Part shown: piece after piece, positions 17,544 to 27,440 of the stretch
Numbering within the stretch: the first letter of the stretch is position 1
Layout: each line of letters opens with the position of its first letter
Assembly (NCBI GenBank): GCA_944321125.1
Contig: CALUKD010000004.1
Location: 124,001-188,000, forward strand
Direction: 5' to 3'
DNA: 64,000 nucleotides
Origin: Candidatus Butyricimonas faecavium
Lineage (GTDB): Bacteria > Bacteroidota > Bacteroidia > Bacteroidales > Marinifilaceae
Position numbers and translations under genes: made by a program
The notes under the pieces: model-generated
Told to the model about the DNA's origin: nothing
Databases searched by the model: none
What the model saw: the letters and a program-made list of their open reading frames with translations, nothing else

Positions 17544-20189
17544 ATGAAAAAATGGAGTATACTGGCTGCGGTAATGCTCGTGATAGCGTTATGTCCTTAT
17601 TCAGCTCAGGGAATTGATAGGAAAAAGAAAGAGATTCAGCCTAAATCAACTAAAGTCGTACTTAGTAAATATGATAAGTTGTTTAAGAATAAGGCTCACG
17701 TGGTGGCGAAAGGTGGTTTTATGACTTTGCACAAGGTGGACGGTAAGTTGTTTTTTGAAATGCCGTTAAAGTATATGGGACGGGAATTCTTATTGGCTTC
17801 CACAGTGACTTCCGCGACGGATAATAGTATCTGTGTTGTGGGCTATAAACCGAGGGCTCCCCGGCACATTAAGTTCACGTTGCTAGATAGTATCGTCTGT
17901 TTGAGAAATATCAACTCGAAAATAACTTATGACAAGGAGCAGGCCGGACTGAAAGAAGCGATGGAGAAGAATTTTGGGGATCCTATCGTTGAATCTTATC
18001 GGGTATTGGCATACACGCCGGATAGTTCTGCGGTGGTTTTTGATATGACGGATATGTTCACGAAGGATGAATCTTTTTTGTCCCCAATTATGCCCAACAC
18101 GGGTGGAGTACTCAGCCACTCAGCTAGTTTAAACAAGGAGGGATCTATGTTAACCGAAATCAAAGCTTTTGAAGATAATGTAAGCATTAAATCCATTTTA
18201 TCTTACTTGGTGACGACAAAAGCGATGGGTATGCTCACGGTTAAGAAAGATGATCCTTTGACCACCCATGTTACCTGTACTTTGTTGCTTTTGCCGGAAA
18301 ATAAAATGCGTCCTCGGATCACAGATTCTCGATTAGGTATATTTTTAGGGAATAAAGTGTACGTTTCTATGGAAGAAGACGGTATTCAAAAATATTCAGT
18401 GGCTAATCGCTGGAGGTTGGAACCGAAAGACATGGAAGCATGGAAACAAGGGAAATTGGTGGAACCGGTGAAACCGATTGTGTATTATTTGGATAACACG
18501 TTCCCAGAATCTTGGAAAGAACCTTTGAGAGAAGGGATTTTAAGATGGAATGCTGCGTTCGAGAAAATCGGTTTCAAGAACGTGGTTCAAGTGCGAGATT
18601 TTCCCTTGGATGATCCCGAATTTGATCCCGATAATTTGAAATATTCTTGTGTTCGTTATATCCCGTCAACAACGGCGAATGCAATGGGCCCCTCGTGGGT
18701 GGATCCAAGTACTGGGGAGATCATTAATGCTAGTGTGTTGATCTATAATGATGTGATCCGGTTGATCAATAGGTGGCGTTTCGTGCAGACAGCTCAAGTT
18801 GATCCCCGTGTTCGGGCAAAGAAGATGCCAGATGACGTGGTAAAAGAGTCGCTGGCTTATGTGATTGCTCATGAAGTGGGCCACACGTTAGGGCTGATGC
18901 ACAACATGGCAGCTTCTGCCGCTTATCCGGTTGATTCCTTGCGTTCGGCAAGTTTCACGCAGGTTTACGGGACCACGCCTTCCATTATGGATTATGCTCG
19001 CTATAATTATGTCGCTCAACCAGGAGATAAAGGGGTGAGATTGACTCCACCGGATTTGGGGGTTTACGATGAGTTTGTCATAAAATGGTTGTACACGCCA
19101 CTACCGGAACTGAAAAACGCTATGGCCGAAGTTCCTATTCTGGAGAAATGGCTAGATGAAAAGGCTGGGGATCCTAGGTACCGTTATGGAAAACAACAGG
19201 TTTCCGTTCGGTTCGATCCTAGTGCGTTAGAAGAAGATTTGGGGAATGATCCGATGAAAGCGGGAGAGTATGGGATTCAGAATCTGAAGTATATTATGAG
19301 CCACTTGAACGAGTGGTTAGAGGATGATCCCGACGGGCAACATCGTCAGGCTATATACCAAGCTATCGGTAATCAATACTATCGTTATTTGAAAAACGTG
19401 ATGTATAACGTGGGAGGGATTTACCTTACAGAGGTGAAGGACGGGACTCTAGGCAAACGTTTTGTTTCTGTTCCCCGGGAAGTTCAAAAGAATTCACTTA
19501 AATGGGTGATTCGGGAGTTAAAAACTCAAAATTGGCTCGTTGATAAGGAATTGACGGAAAAGTTTGCTTTAGGTATTTCTTTGGCAGAAACAGTACGGTA
19601 TGCTACTGCGAAGAATATTGCCGAATTGTACAAGAATGTTATCCTTTCCGCTCACGTGTCTCGTGATCCTTATACGGTAAGAGAGTTTTTTGATGATTTG
19701 TATAATGAGGTTTGGGCTTCGACCTTGAATAACCGGAAACTTTCCGAGAGCGAGAAGATGTTACAACGGGTGATTGTTGAAGTATCGTTAGAGGGGATGG
19801 AAGGAAAGAAGAAAGGTTTACCGTTTTTGACGGACGAGGCTCTTTACTCGTTTTCGGATGATGCTTTTGCACCTTCCGTTGACGAAATCAATGCTTATGG
19901 TCTAGATGAGACGGGGATGGTGAGTAGGTATTTGGACAAGTTCAGAGAAATTGAACAGGTATACGGACGAGGTTTTGTGGCTACTCACCTTAATAATATT
20001 GGAAACGGGTACGGCTGGCAGAGGAAAGTGACTACTACGGCAATCGATGATTCTAAAGTTTACTTGCAGGATATGTTGGTTCGGGTGAAACAATTATTGG
20101 AAGATAAATTACCCATGACAGATAAGGACACGAAAGCTCATTACCGGGCATTGATTTTACAAATTGAGAAGACGTTTAAAGCCGAATGA
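17544..20189 (+). CDS. exported zinc-dependent metalloprotease (DUF5117/DUF4953 family)
   Basis: Predicted periplasmic or surface metalloendopeptidase of 881 residues. ATG 17544 is chosen over the in-frame TTG 17514 because it gives the signal peptide MKKWSILAAVMLVIALCPYS. The DUF5118-like N-part contains LSKYDKLFKNKAHVVAKGG, and a DUF5117-like beta domain follows. The catalytic region has HEVGHTLGLMHN: zinc ligands His443, His447 and His453, catalytic Glu444, in the extended metzincin-type HExxHxxGxxH pattern, followed by a plausible Met-turn at SIMDYARYNY. The C-terminal 300 residues are helical (DUF4953 end). It lies between FecR and SusC in an apparent operon, so it may process the imported ligand or a component of the uptake complex. 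Substrate unknown. Confidence 0.9.
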   Translation: MKKWSILAAVMLVIALCPYSAQGIDRKKKEIQPKSTKVVLSKYDKLFKNKAHVVAKGGFMTLHKVDGKLFFEMPLKYMGREFLLASTVTSATDNSICVVGYKPRAPRHIKFTLLDSIVCLRNINSKITYDKEQAGLKEAMEKNFGDPIVESYRVLAYTPDSSAVVFDMTDMFTKDESFLSPIMPNTGGVLSHSASLNKEGSMLTEIKAFEDNVSIKSILSYLVTTKAMGMLTVKKDDPLTTHVTCTLLLLPENKMRPRITDSRLGIFLGNKVYVSMEEDGIQKYSVANRWRLEPKDMEAWKQGKLVEPVKPIVYYLDNTFPESWKEPLREGILRWNAAFEKIGFKNVVQVRDFPLDDPEFDPDNLKYSCVRYIPSTTANAMGPSWVDPSTGEIINASVLIYNDVIRLINRWRFVQTAQVDPRVRAKKMPDDVVKESLAYVIAHEVGHTLGLMHNMAASAAYPVDSLRSASFTQVYGTTPSIMDYARYNYVAQPGDKGVRLTPPDLGVYDEFVIKWLYTPLPELKNAMAEVPILEKWLDEKAGDPRYRYGKQQVSVRFDPSALEEDLGNDPMKAGEYGIQNLKYIMSHLNEWLEDDPDGQHRQAIYQAIGNQYYRYLKNVMYNVGGIYLTEVKDGTLGKRFVSVPREVQKNSLKWVIRELKTQNWLVDKELTEKFALGISLAETVRYATAKNIAELYKNVILSAHVSRDPYTVREFFDDLYNEVWASTLNNRKLSESEKMLQRVIVEVSLEGMEGKKKGLPFLTDEALYSFSDDAFAPSVDEINAYGLDETGMVSRYLDKFREIEQVYGRGFVATHLNNIGNGYGWQRKVTTTAIDDSKVYLQDMLVRVKQLLEDKLPMTDKDTKAHYRALILQIEKTFKAE

Positions 20190-20195
20190 TATATT

Positions 20196-20223
20196 GGGAG
20201 GCGGGGAAAATCTCCGGTCTCCC
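20196..20223. other. G+C-rich hairpin upstream of susC
   Basis: Nested stem GGGAGGC / GTCTCCC enclosing GGGGA / TCTCC with a three-A loop and one bulged G, beginning 6 bp after the metalloprotease stop and ending 30 bp before the susC start. An A run, not a T run, follows on the plus strand. It is therefore not an ordinary terminator for the operon; RNA processing, stability or attenuation are possible roles. Confidence 0.6.
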
Positions 20224-20253
20224 GAAAAAAAATACCTATTAACAACTAATTAT

Positions 20254-23200
20254 ATGAACATGAAAATGAATCGAGTGTTAAACAGGGAGAAATGTAGGGG
20301 ATTGATAAGATGGTCTCTCGTGATGGGCTGTATTTTGCTTAGTTCTATGGGTATCTATGCTTCGGACATTCACGTGGTGAATGATTCTATCAAGCTGGAT
20401 TTAAAATTTGAGAAATCAACCATGTTGGAGGTTCTTAATACGTTGAAGAAGAAGACCGCCTTGAATTTCGTGTATAATCACGAGGAAATAAAGGGAATTC
20501 CGCTTATCACGAAAGAATTTAGGCAAGTGACGGTACCCCAGATTCTAGATTACTGTTTGCGTGGTACGGAGTATGTTTTCTCCGTGGTGAATGACGTGAT
20601 CGTGATTAAAAAGAAAGAGATGAAGAAGGATCAGAAAAAGATCACGATTACCGGGACTGTGTTCGACGAGAGAAACGAGCCACTTCCGGGAGCGACCGTG
20701 ATGCTGAAAGGTACAACGATTGGTGTGGCATCTGACGTGAGTGGGAAATTTAAATTGGAGTTACCGGAAAATGATGGAATGGTTCTCGTGGTCAATTTTA
20801 TAGGAATGACTTCTCAGGAGATCCCGGTGACTCATGATGTTAACTTGAAAATAGTTTTGAAGATGTTAGACACGGCTTTGGACGATGTTGTGGTTAATGG
20901 TTTTTACACGAAAAATAAAAACACATTTACGGGTTCCGTGACTACCGTGAAGGGGGAAGAGTTAGTACAGGTATCCAATACCAACTTGATTCAGGCTTTG
21001 AGTACTTTGGTACCGGGGTTAAGAATCGTGGAAAATAATGCGCAGGGGTCGAATCCTAACGCCGTGCCGGAGATTATTATCCGGGGAACTAATTCTTTAA
21101 TGACTAGTGATGAGGCGGGTATCAACACTCCTTTAATTATTTTGGACGGAATTGAGATCTCGCTTGAAGAACTCTACGATTTGGATTTGTTCGATATAGA
21201 GAGTGTGAACGTGTTGAAAGATGCGGCAGCAACAGTTCTTTATGGGGAGAGGGCTTCCAATGGTGTGATTGTGGTGGAACGGGCCTATGTGAAGGATGAT
21301 AAAGTGCGGTTTAGTTATAATTTTGTTCCAGATTTTAGTTTTCCCGATTTGAGTTCCATGAATTTGTGTAATGCTTCGGAGAAGTTGGAATTGGAATATC
21401 GGGCCGGGTTGTATAATTCGGCTAATGGTAATACGGATAGAAATTATGCTTACAAGCTGGAAAATGTGCGTAAAGGAATTGATACAGATTGGATTTCCAA
21501 GCCTTTGAGAAATTCTTTCAGTCATTCCCATTCTTTGCGGGTGGCTGGTCGGGGAAGTAATATGGATTACAAGGCTTCCGCTTCTTTTAAAGATACTTAC
21601 GGGGTTATGAAGGGAGATTACAGAAGAAATTACGGTCTTAACTTTTCATTGGCTTACCACATGACAAACAAGTTGACGATTTCTTATCAGTTTGTTTTCG
21701 GGATGACAGATAGTAAAGATTCACCTTATGGTCAGTTTTCAACGTATACCGAGTTGAACCCTTACGAGCCGGTGTACGATGAGGATGGTGAGTATATCCA
21801 GAATTATTATTTCAATAAATTCGATCCATCCCGTAACGAGAAAATAGAGAATCCATTGTATAACGCCACACTTTCTAGTTTTTCTAAATCTAAAAGTAAA
21901 TCGATCAAGAATAGTTTATCCTTGCGCTGGGATGTCAGCAAATCTTTTTTCGTGAATGGACAATTCGATTTGAATTTGTCGGATTCGAAGAGTGATAAAT
22001 ATACCTCACCGGAGAATTCGAAATACGAAACTTATACTTCTCCAGAAGATCTTGCGCAAAGAGGGGAATACCGGCAAAGTATTTCTGATGGAAATTCGTA
22101 CACGGGAAAATTGGTTGTAAATTATACTATCCCTTTAGATGAACATGGTAGTGTATTCGGTATTCATGCCGGGACGGAAATTTCAAGAGAGAAGACCACA
22201 AGTAGCCAGATCACTGCCGTGGGGTTCTTAAAGGACGAATTGGACGATTTGAGTTATGCGATGAAATATGATGACAAGGCACCCAGCGGGAGCGAGAAAT
22301 TATCAACAAGAGTTGGTTTTTTCGGTGATGTAGACTTTTCCTATCGCAACAGGTATTTTGTTAACGGGGTTTTCCGGAGTTCCGGTTCTTCTAAGTTTGG
22401 TAAAAATCAGCGTTTTGCTCCTTTTTGGTCTGTTGGTTTCGGGTGGAATGTTCACAACGAGGAGTTCTTGAAATGTGATTGGTTGAATACACTACGTTTT
22501 CGGGTAAGCTACGGGTACACGGGTAATGCCGGGTTTTCTCCTTATCAAGCAATCACGACATATAAGTACAGTAATGATTACCGTTATTATGCAGGTGTTG
22601 GGGCTTTACCGATTACGATGGGAAACATGGATTTAAAGTGGCAGCGGACGTTGAAAATGAATTATGGGGTTACCGGTGGATTCCTAAATGACCGGTTGAG
22701 AGTGGAATTTGATTACTACGTGGAGGAGACGAAAGATATGTTGATTCCGATAGATGTACCCCTTTCCATGGGAGTGGATAACGTGAAGATTAATCTGGGT
22801 TCGGCTAAAAATGCTGGATTGGATTTCTCTATTTCTGGGCAGATTATACAAAAGAAGGATTGGAATTGGATGTTGACGGTGAATGGCGGGCATGTGTATG
22901 ACAAGATCGAGAAGATCAGTAATGCTTTACAACGGACAAACTCGGAAACAACGTCTTCGGATGAATGGAACGCTCCCAAGATTCAATTCAAAGAGGGAGA
23001 ATCCCAATATGCGATTTATGCCATGCGTTCCGCAGGAATCGATCCGGCCACGGGTAAGGAGGTGTTTATAAATAAAAATGGAGAATATACGTTTGATTAT
23101 AATTACGACGATCAAGTCGTTGTGGGGAATACAAACCCGACAATACAGGGAAGTATATTCACATCGTTCCGGTATAAAGGATTTTCTTTGAGCGTGTCTG

Positions 23201-23589
23201 CCGCTTATACGTTGGGAGGTGACATTTATAACACGACACTGGCGAAGAAGGTGGAGAATATAAATATTCGGGAGAATGTTGATCGACGGGCGTTCTCGGA
23301 AAGATGGAAAGAGATCGGAGACGAAACTCGTTTCTTGGGTATCCCGGAAAGTGGGAGGGCTACTTATCTTTCAGCACGTTTCGTGGAACGTAAAAACGAA
23401 TTGTCGATTTCGAATATTAACTTACAATATGAGTTTAATGTTGAAAAGTTGAAACTGTTCGGATTGAAACGTTTAGTCGTGGGTATCGGTGCATCGGACA
23501 TCGGGCGGCTTTCTACAGTTAAATTTGAAAGAGGTACTTCCTATCCCTATTGCCGGAGTTTTAATTTCGTACTTAGACCTACCTTTTAG
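20254..23589 (+). CDS. SusC/RagA-type TonB-dependent transporter with STN domain (DUF4843/PKD cassette)
   Basis: Outer-membrane channel, about 1111 residues from ATG 20254. The frame opens at 20164 inside the previous gene, but MNMKMNRVLNREKC followed by the hydrophobic stretch WSLVMGCILLSSMGIYAS gives a credible signal. STN domain: IKLDLKFEKSTMLEVLNTLK. Regulatory beta domain: PLPGATVMLKGTTIGVASDV. Plug: VVVNGFYTKNKNTFTGSV and LKDAAATVLYGERASNGVI. The GFYT...FTG signature and the insert NPNAVPEIIIRG place it in a SusC subgroup shared with 28418 and 48371. The STN suits coupling to FecR at 16329. Highly similar throughout plug and barrel to the 28418 protein, indicating duplication. Confidence 0.95.
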   Translation: MNMKMNRVLNREKCRGLIRWSLVMGCILLSSMGIYASDIHVVNDSIKLDLKFEKSTMLEVLNTLKKKTALNFVYNHEEIKGIPLITKEFRQVTVPQILDYCLRGTEYVFSVVNDVIVIKKKEMKKDQKKITITGTVFDERNEPLPGATVMLKGTTIGVASDVSGKFKLELPENDGMVLVVNFIGMTSQEIPVTHDVNLKIVLKMLDTALDDVVVNGFYTKNKNTFTGSVTTVKGEELVQVSNTNLIQALSTLVPGLRIVENNAQGSNPNAVPEIIIRGTNSLMTSDEAGINTPLIILDGIEISLEELYDLDLFDIESVNVLKDAAATVLYGERASNGVIVVERAYVKDDKVRFSYNFVPDFSFPDLSSMNLCNASEKLELEYRAGLYNSANGNTDRNYAYKLENVRKGIDTDWISKPLRNSFSHSHSLRVAGRGSNMDYKASASFKDTYGVMKGDYRRNYGLNFSLAYHMTNKLTISYQFVFGMTDSKDSPYGQFSTYTELNPYEPVYDEDGEYIQNYYFNKFDPSRNEKIENPLYNATLSSFSKSKSKSIKNSLSLRWDVSKSFFVNGQFDLNLSDSKSDKYTSPENSKYETYTSPEDLAQRGEYRQSISDGNSYTGKLVVNYTIPLDEHGSVFGIHAGTEISREKTTSSQITAVGFLKDELDDLSYAMKYDDKAPSGSEKLSTRVGFFGDVDFSYRNRYFVNGVFRSSGSSKFGKNQRFAPFWSVGFGWNVHNEEFLKCDWLNTLRFRVSYGYTGNAGFSPYQAITTYKYSNDYRYYAGVGALPITMGNMDLKWQRTLKMNYGVTGGFLNDRLRVEFDYYVEETKDMLIPIDVPLSMGVDNVKINLGSAKNAGLDFSISGQIIQKKDWNWMLTVNGGHVYDKIEKISNALQRTNSETTSSDEWNAPKIQFKEGESQYAIYAMRSAGIDPATGKEVFINKNGEYTFDYNYDDQVVVGNTNPTIQGSIFTSFRYKGFSLSVSAAYTLGGDIYNTTLAKKVENINIRENVDRRAFSERWKEIGDETRFLGIPESGRATYLSARFVERKNELSISNINLQYEFNVEKLKLFGLKRLVVGIGASDIGRLSTVKFERGTSYPYCRSFNFVLRPTF

Positions 23590-23606
23590 TGAAATAATGT
23601 AATCGT

Positions 23607-25040
23607 ATGACTATGAAAAAGATAATATATATACTGCTGATCGCCTTGTGTGAGTGGAGCTGCGATAGCTTTCTAGATGTAAATCCCAAGGCAGAGGTAA
23701 TTGACGAGGATATGTTCAGCACGGCTTCGGGTGTGGAGGATGCCTTGTATGGCGTGTATTCAGCCTTGTCCAATGGTTATTTGTATGGTAATTATATGTC
23801 AGTGTATTACCCGGAACTATTTGCACAGAATTTCGTGGATGACGGAATCAAGGGAACGGAAATCGGAAAACTGAACATGGGTGATCTTATGCTGGAGTCG
23901 GATGTAATGAAAATGTGGAAACAGGCCTATACGACGATCGGTTACGTGAACAATATTATTATAAATTTGGAAAAGAAAGATGAGAATGCATTCAAGCATT
24001 ATAATATTTACTTAGGAGAGGCTTTAGGACTTCGGGCTTACTTACATTTTGACCTGTTGCGGTATTATGCTGTTCATATTACTTCAAAAGATGAGGCGGC
24101 TAAGGCTCGTGCTATTCCTTATGTCACGACTTATGAATTTTACGTGACACCATTCTCTTCGGTAACGGATGTTTACGATAAGATTATTCAGGATTTGGAA
24201 CGGGCCATTACTCTTCTTGTGGATGACAAAAGTTTGATGGAGGCTGAAAGAACGGGTCATGCTGTGGATTTCGTTTCAGCCCGAGAGACTCATTTCAATT
24301 TATATGCGGCGGAGGCCACGTTGGCTCGTGTGTATTGGATGAAAGGTGATTTGAAGAATGCCAGGATCTATGCGCAAAAGGTAATCGATTCACATAAATT
24401 CCCGTTGGTGGATAAAACGGAAGTGGAGAGTATGGTACAGAGTAAACTATCTTTTAAAGAGACGATTTGGGGTATCTATACTCGGGATTTCGGAACTTCA
24501 ATGAAGAATTTGTTTATTAGAAGTACGGGAATAGATCTAGCTCCGGATTGGGAGGATTTGTATTTGGATGATCAAGGCTCGGGAGAGGGAGTGGATTACA
24601 GGAGATTCTGGTTCGACGTGGATCCTGATAAAGATGCCACGACTTGCCTTAAATTGATTAACTACGAATTTTTGGCTGACCCCAATAAATATAATGCCCC
24701 CGTTATTTTAGGTGTGAACATGATCAGGATTCCGGAAATGTATTATATCATGGCGGAAGCTTTGTTGGAAGAGAATATTGACTTGGCCACGGATTACATG
24801 GATATAGTTGTGGAAGCCCGGGGAATGGTTGGATTTAAAGATCGGGTTCCGGTTCGGCAACTAACGCTTGGTGATATTATGAAGGAACGCCGTAAGGAGT
24901 ATTATGGGGAAGGCCAAGAGTGGTTTTGCATGAAACGGCAGAATCGGGATGTATATTCAATCATAGGAGCGGTAACTCTGCCAGGAAGTGACAATATCTA
25001 TTGTTTGCCTGTTCCTGAAGAGGAAATGAGTGCCCGTTAA
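23607..25040 (+). CDS. SusD/RagB-family surface lipoprotein
   Basis: Partner lid of the SusC just upstream, 477 residues. Lipoprotein signal MTMKKIIYILLIALCEWSC with acceptor Cys19, followed by DSFLDVNPKAEVIDEDMFST. Helical TPR-type segments include LGEALGLRAYLHFDLLRYYA and AEATLARVYWMKGDLKNARI. The C-terminal RagB region is IRIPEMYYIMAEALLEEN and MKERRKEYYGEGQEWFCMKR. It begins 17 bp after the susC stop. Closely related to the SusD at 31497, matching the duplication of the whole cassette. Ligand not deducible. Confidence 0.94.
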   Translation: MTMKKIIYILLIALCEWSCDSFLDVNPKAEVIDEDMFSTASGVEDALYGVYSALSNGYLYGNYMSVYYPELFAQNFVDDGIKGTEIGKLNMGDLMLESDVMKMWKQAYTTIGYVNNIIINLEKKDENAFKHYNIYLGEALGLRAYLHFDLLRYYAVHITSKDEAAKARAIPYVTTYEFYVTPFSSVTDVYDKIIQDLERAITLLVDDKSLMEAERTGHAVDFVSARETHFNLYAAEATLARVYWMKGDLKNARIYAQKVIDSHKFPLVDKTEVESMVQSKLSFKETIWGIYTRDFGTSMKNLFIRSTGIDLAPDWEDLYLDDQGSGEGVDYRRFWFDVDPDKDATTCLKLINYEFLADPNKYNAPVILGVNMIRIPEMYYIMAEALLEENIDLATDYMDIVVEARGMVGFKDRVPVRQLTLGDIMKERRKEYYGEGQEWFCMKRQNRDVYSIIGAVTLPGSDNIYCLPVPEEEMSAR

Positions 25041-25057
25041 CATTAAAAACGAAAGAT

Positions 25058-25801
25058 ATGAAAAAGATAACATTAATTAGTCTCGTCATCGGATTAGCTT
25101 GGATTGCGTTTTCTTGTTCGAACGATAACTTGATGTATAACGTGCATCAGAAAAGGTCTGTCTATTTTGAGCGGGAAAGTAAGACGGATACTATTTTTTT
25201 CTCTTTTGTTTCAGTTGAAGGAAATGACTACGATTACCAGATCCCGATCCGGGTAATTGGTAAACCCGTGAAGGAAGTACAGCATCCAGTGGTTATGGTT
25301 GTTGCCGATTCTTCAACGGCACAGGAGAATGTGCATTACGTGATGGGAGATGTAGTGATTCCAGCCGATAGTGTTCGGGGCGTTCTAAACATTCGGTTGA
25401 ACAAAACGGGGGATATGAAGGAACATTCATATTACTTGTACTTGAGATTTGCAGAGGATGAGTATTTTAAACCGATTGCCGATGATAATTATATTTTGTC
25501 GATAGCTGACGGGGAGTATTCCCGACCGGATTGGTGGAAAGATGCAGATTTGGGAACGTTCTCTTCCGATTTGTTTAAACGGATATTGGAAAAATACTGG
25601 GAATTGGAAGAACTTCGTCCGGTGGAATATGCTTATTTCGAAGAGAATTACGGGCGGTTGCTTGAAAATGCCCCGGAGTGGTTTTGGTCTAGAAATTATC
25701 CTGGTATTTGGGTGAAATATGTGTTGAAACCGGTGTACGAATATTACCAGGCATATCCTACCGAAGGAGTGAATATGCCGAATCCTGATAAATTTGTTTG
25801 A
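25058..25801 (+). CDS. DUF4843-family lipoprotein
   Basis: Lipoprotein of 247 residues (MKKITLISLVIGLAWIAFSC, acceptor Cys20). The body reads as a beta-sandwich: QKRSVYFERESKTDTIFFSF, then YDYQIPIRVIGKPVKEVQHP, then GVLNIRLNKTGDMKEHSYYL, which fits the DUF4843 pattern and resembles Calx-beta-like folds. The C-terminal third has an acidic aromatic stretch (EYSRPDWWKDADLGTF). It is third in a fixed order SusC-SusD-DUF4843-PKD that recurs at 32954 and 53272. A surface accessory role in the uptake complex is inferred; no enzymatic motif is present. Confidence 0.85.
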   Translation: MKKITLISLVIGLAWIAFSCSNDNLMYNVHQKRSVYFERESKTDTIFFSFVSVEGNDYDYQIPIRVIGKPVKEVQHPVVMVVADSSTAQENVHYVMGDVVIPADSVRGVLNIRLNKTGDMKEHSYYLYLRFAEDEYFKPIADDNYILSIADGEYSRPDWWKDADLGTFSSDLFKRILEKYWELEELRPVEYAYFEENYGRLLENAPEWFWSRNYPGIWVKYVLKPVYEYYQAYPTEGVNMPNPDKFV

Positions 25802-25843
25802 TATAATCTCCAGTATAATGATTTAAATAAAAATTGAAGAGCA

Positions 25844-27244
25844 ATGAAAAAGATGTATTACATAGTCTTCGCCATCCTAGTAAGTTGTTTACTGGATGCT
25901 TGTATTCGTGATGATACTAGCTTGGCGGATCCGAATTTTTCCAAACTTTCAATTATTTCTCAATACGATACGTTGAGCGTGAATCTGAGCGAGGAGTTTG
26001 TTTACAAGGTGGATGTCGTTCAAAGTGGGGAGGAGAGGCCATTGACTTATGAATGGGGGTACGCAACCTATAACACGAAAGATGAAAGTGATTATCCGGC
26101 CAAAGATTCTTTAAAAATCATATCTAATGAGGCTGAGTTACATTACACGTTTAGAAAATTGGGTACTTATTATTTAAGGTTGAAGGTGGATAATGGGGAG
26201 GCAATCTCGTTTAAAGGTTTTATGTTGAACGTGACAACACCTTATGATGAAGGGATTACGATTTTGAGCCAGGATGATGCGGGGAATCCCCGGATTTCAT
26301 TTATGAAAACGTTGACTCGTCAGGAAATAGAATCTGGGGTGAAGAAGGAATTTATTACGGATGTTCTGTCAAAGGAGAACCCGGACTACACGATTAAAAA
26401 TTGCACAGATCTGGCACAGTTTGGTTCCTATCTGTTATTAGCTTCACGAGAGGATGGGGCAATCTATAAATTGAATGCCAAGACTTTTGGAGTGATGTAT
26501 AAGAACAAAGTAAGGGATATTATTCCGGATTTTACTTGTAAAGAGTTGATGGGAAGTGGGGCAAAGAATTGGATGTTGTCTGAAAATGGGAATGCGTATC
26601 GTTACGAACTTACTTTCGATGAAGTGTTGGTGATTGATAATGCCATCGGCTATGGCTATGATGCTTGTTTCTTTGGATATAGTGCTTCATATCAGTATTT
26701 TATAGATTACGATAAATCCATTATTTATTCTCCGACCGGAAACAAAGCGACTTCTTCTTCCAATTATTTCGAAGACTATAATATTATCGGGATGGTTCCT
26801 TGGACGATCACGAAACTTTACACGATTGCCGTTTTGAAAGAAGATCCTACACAAGGTCGAGTATTTCAGACAAGCGGTTCTTTATCCAAGTTAACAGAAT
26901 TGATTAAGTTTGACGGTACGGATCTGAAACTGGATAAGAACTCGACGATCATGTTTAGTAAAACTTATAAGAATGCTTACTACAATTATGGGAATAATAT
27001 TTATCGTTGGAATTGTACCGGACAGTTCCCGAAAACCCCGTTTATTACATTTCCCGATACAAAGGAGATTACGGCTGTGGCTATGGATCCGGATAAAACG
27101 CTGATTTATGTTTGCTACGTGGATAGCGAGAGAAATGGTTTGAAGGGTGGAATTGACATTTATGATGCGAATGATGGTAAATTGATCGAGTCCTACGGGG
27201 GAATTGCCGATCGGCCGTTAAGAGTATTTTATAAGACGAAATGA
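25844..27244 (+). CDS. PKD-like family lipoprotein
   Basis: Lipoprotein of 466 residues (MKKMYYIVFAILVSCLLDAC, acceptor Cys20). The first about 130 residues form an Ig/PKD-like beta domain (RPLTYEWGYATYNTK, LRKLGTYYLRLKVDNGE-like strands). A landmark segment EGITILSQDDAGNPRISFM opens a longer C-terminal region of repeated beta strands that ends IDIYDANDGKLIESYGG and DRPLRVFYKTK; it could be a beta-propeller. Homologues follow at 33751 and 53996, always last in the cassette. Binding of ligand or stabilisation of SusCD is plausible but unproven. A terminator-like hairpin follows at 27271. Confidence 0.85.
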   Translation: MKKMYYIVFAILVSCLLDACIRDDTSLADPNFSKLSIISQYDTLSVNLSEEFVYKVDVVQSGEERPLTYEWGYATYNTKDESDYPAKDSLKIISNEAELHYTFRKLGTYYLRLKVDNGEAISFKGFMLNVTTPYDEGITILSQDDAGNPRISFMKTLTRQEIESGVKKEFITDVLSKENPDYTIKNCTDLAQFGSYLLLASREDGAIYKLNAKTFGVMYKNKVRDIIPDFTCKELMGSGAKNWMLSENGNAYRYELTFDEVLVIDNAIGYGYDACFFGYSASYQYFIDYDKSIIYSPTGNKATSSSNYFEDYNIIGMVPWTITKLYTIAVLKEDPTQGRVFQTSGSLSKLTELIKFDGTDLKLDKNSTIMFSKTYKNAYYNYGNNIYRWNCTGQFPKTPFITFPDTKEITAVAMDPDKTLIYVCYVDSERNGLKGGIDIYDANDGKLIESYGGIADRPLRVFYKTK

Positions 27245-27270
27245 TGTAGGTTATGTGTGTGGATAAAGAG

Positions 27271-27300
27271 GTGACTCCCGTAAATAATAGCGGGAGTCAT
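27271..27300. terminator. terminator-like hairpin after locus 3
   Basis: Nine-base-pair perfect stem TGACTCCCG / CGGGAGTCA (extendable by a G-T pair) with a ten-base loop, 26 bp after the PKD-like gene stop. The downstream tail is not strongly T-rich, so termination efficiency is uncertain. Confidence 0.65.
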
Positions 27301-27362
27301 TGTTCTCGCACGATAAATTCTTATCTTTTTTGAGATGAAAAGGACAAATTAACATGTTCTAT

Positions 27363-27393
27363 TTTGTTGTTTCTACTATTTGAGGTACATTTG
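27363..27393 (+). promoter_or_regulatory. consensus Bacteroidota promoter of the ECF sigma gene
   Basis: TTTG at 27363-27366, exactly 19 bases, then TACATTTG at 27386-27393. This matches the Bacteroidota housekeeping consensus TTTG-N19-TAnnTTTG in every fixed position. It lies 47 bp upstream of the sigma ATG and downstream of the 27271 hairpin, so the sigma gene should be transcribed independently of the preceding SusCD operon. Confidence 0.7.
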
Positions 27394-27440
27394 AAAAAAT
27401 ATCTTTAAGGTGTGGAATATGATGTTTTTTTATAAATCTG

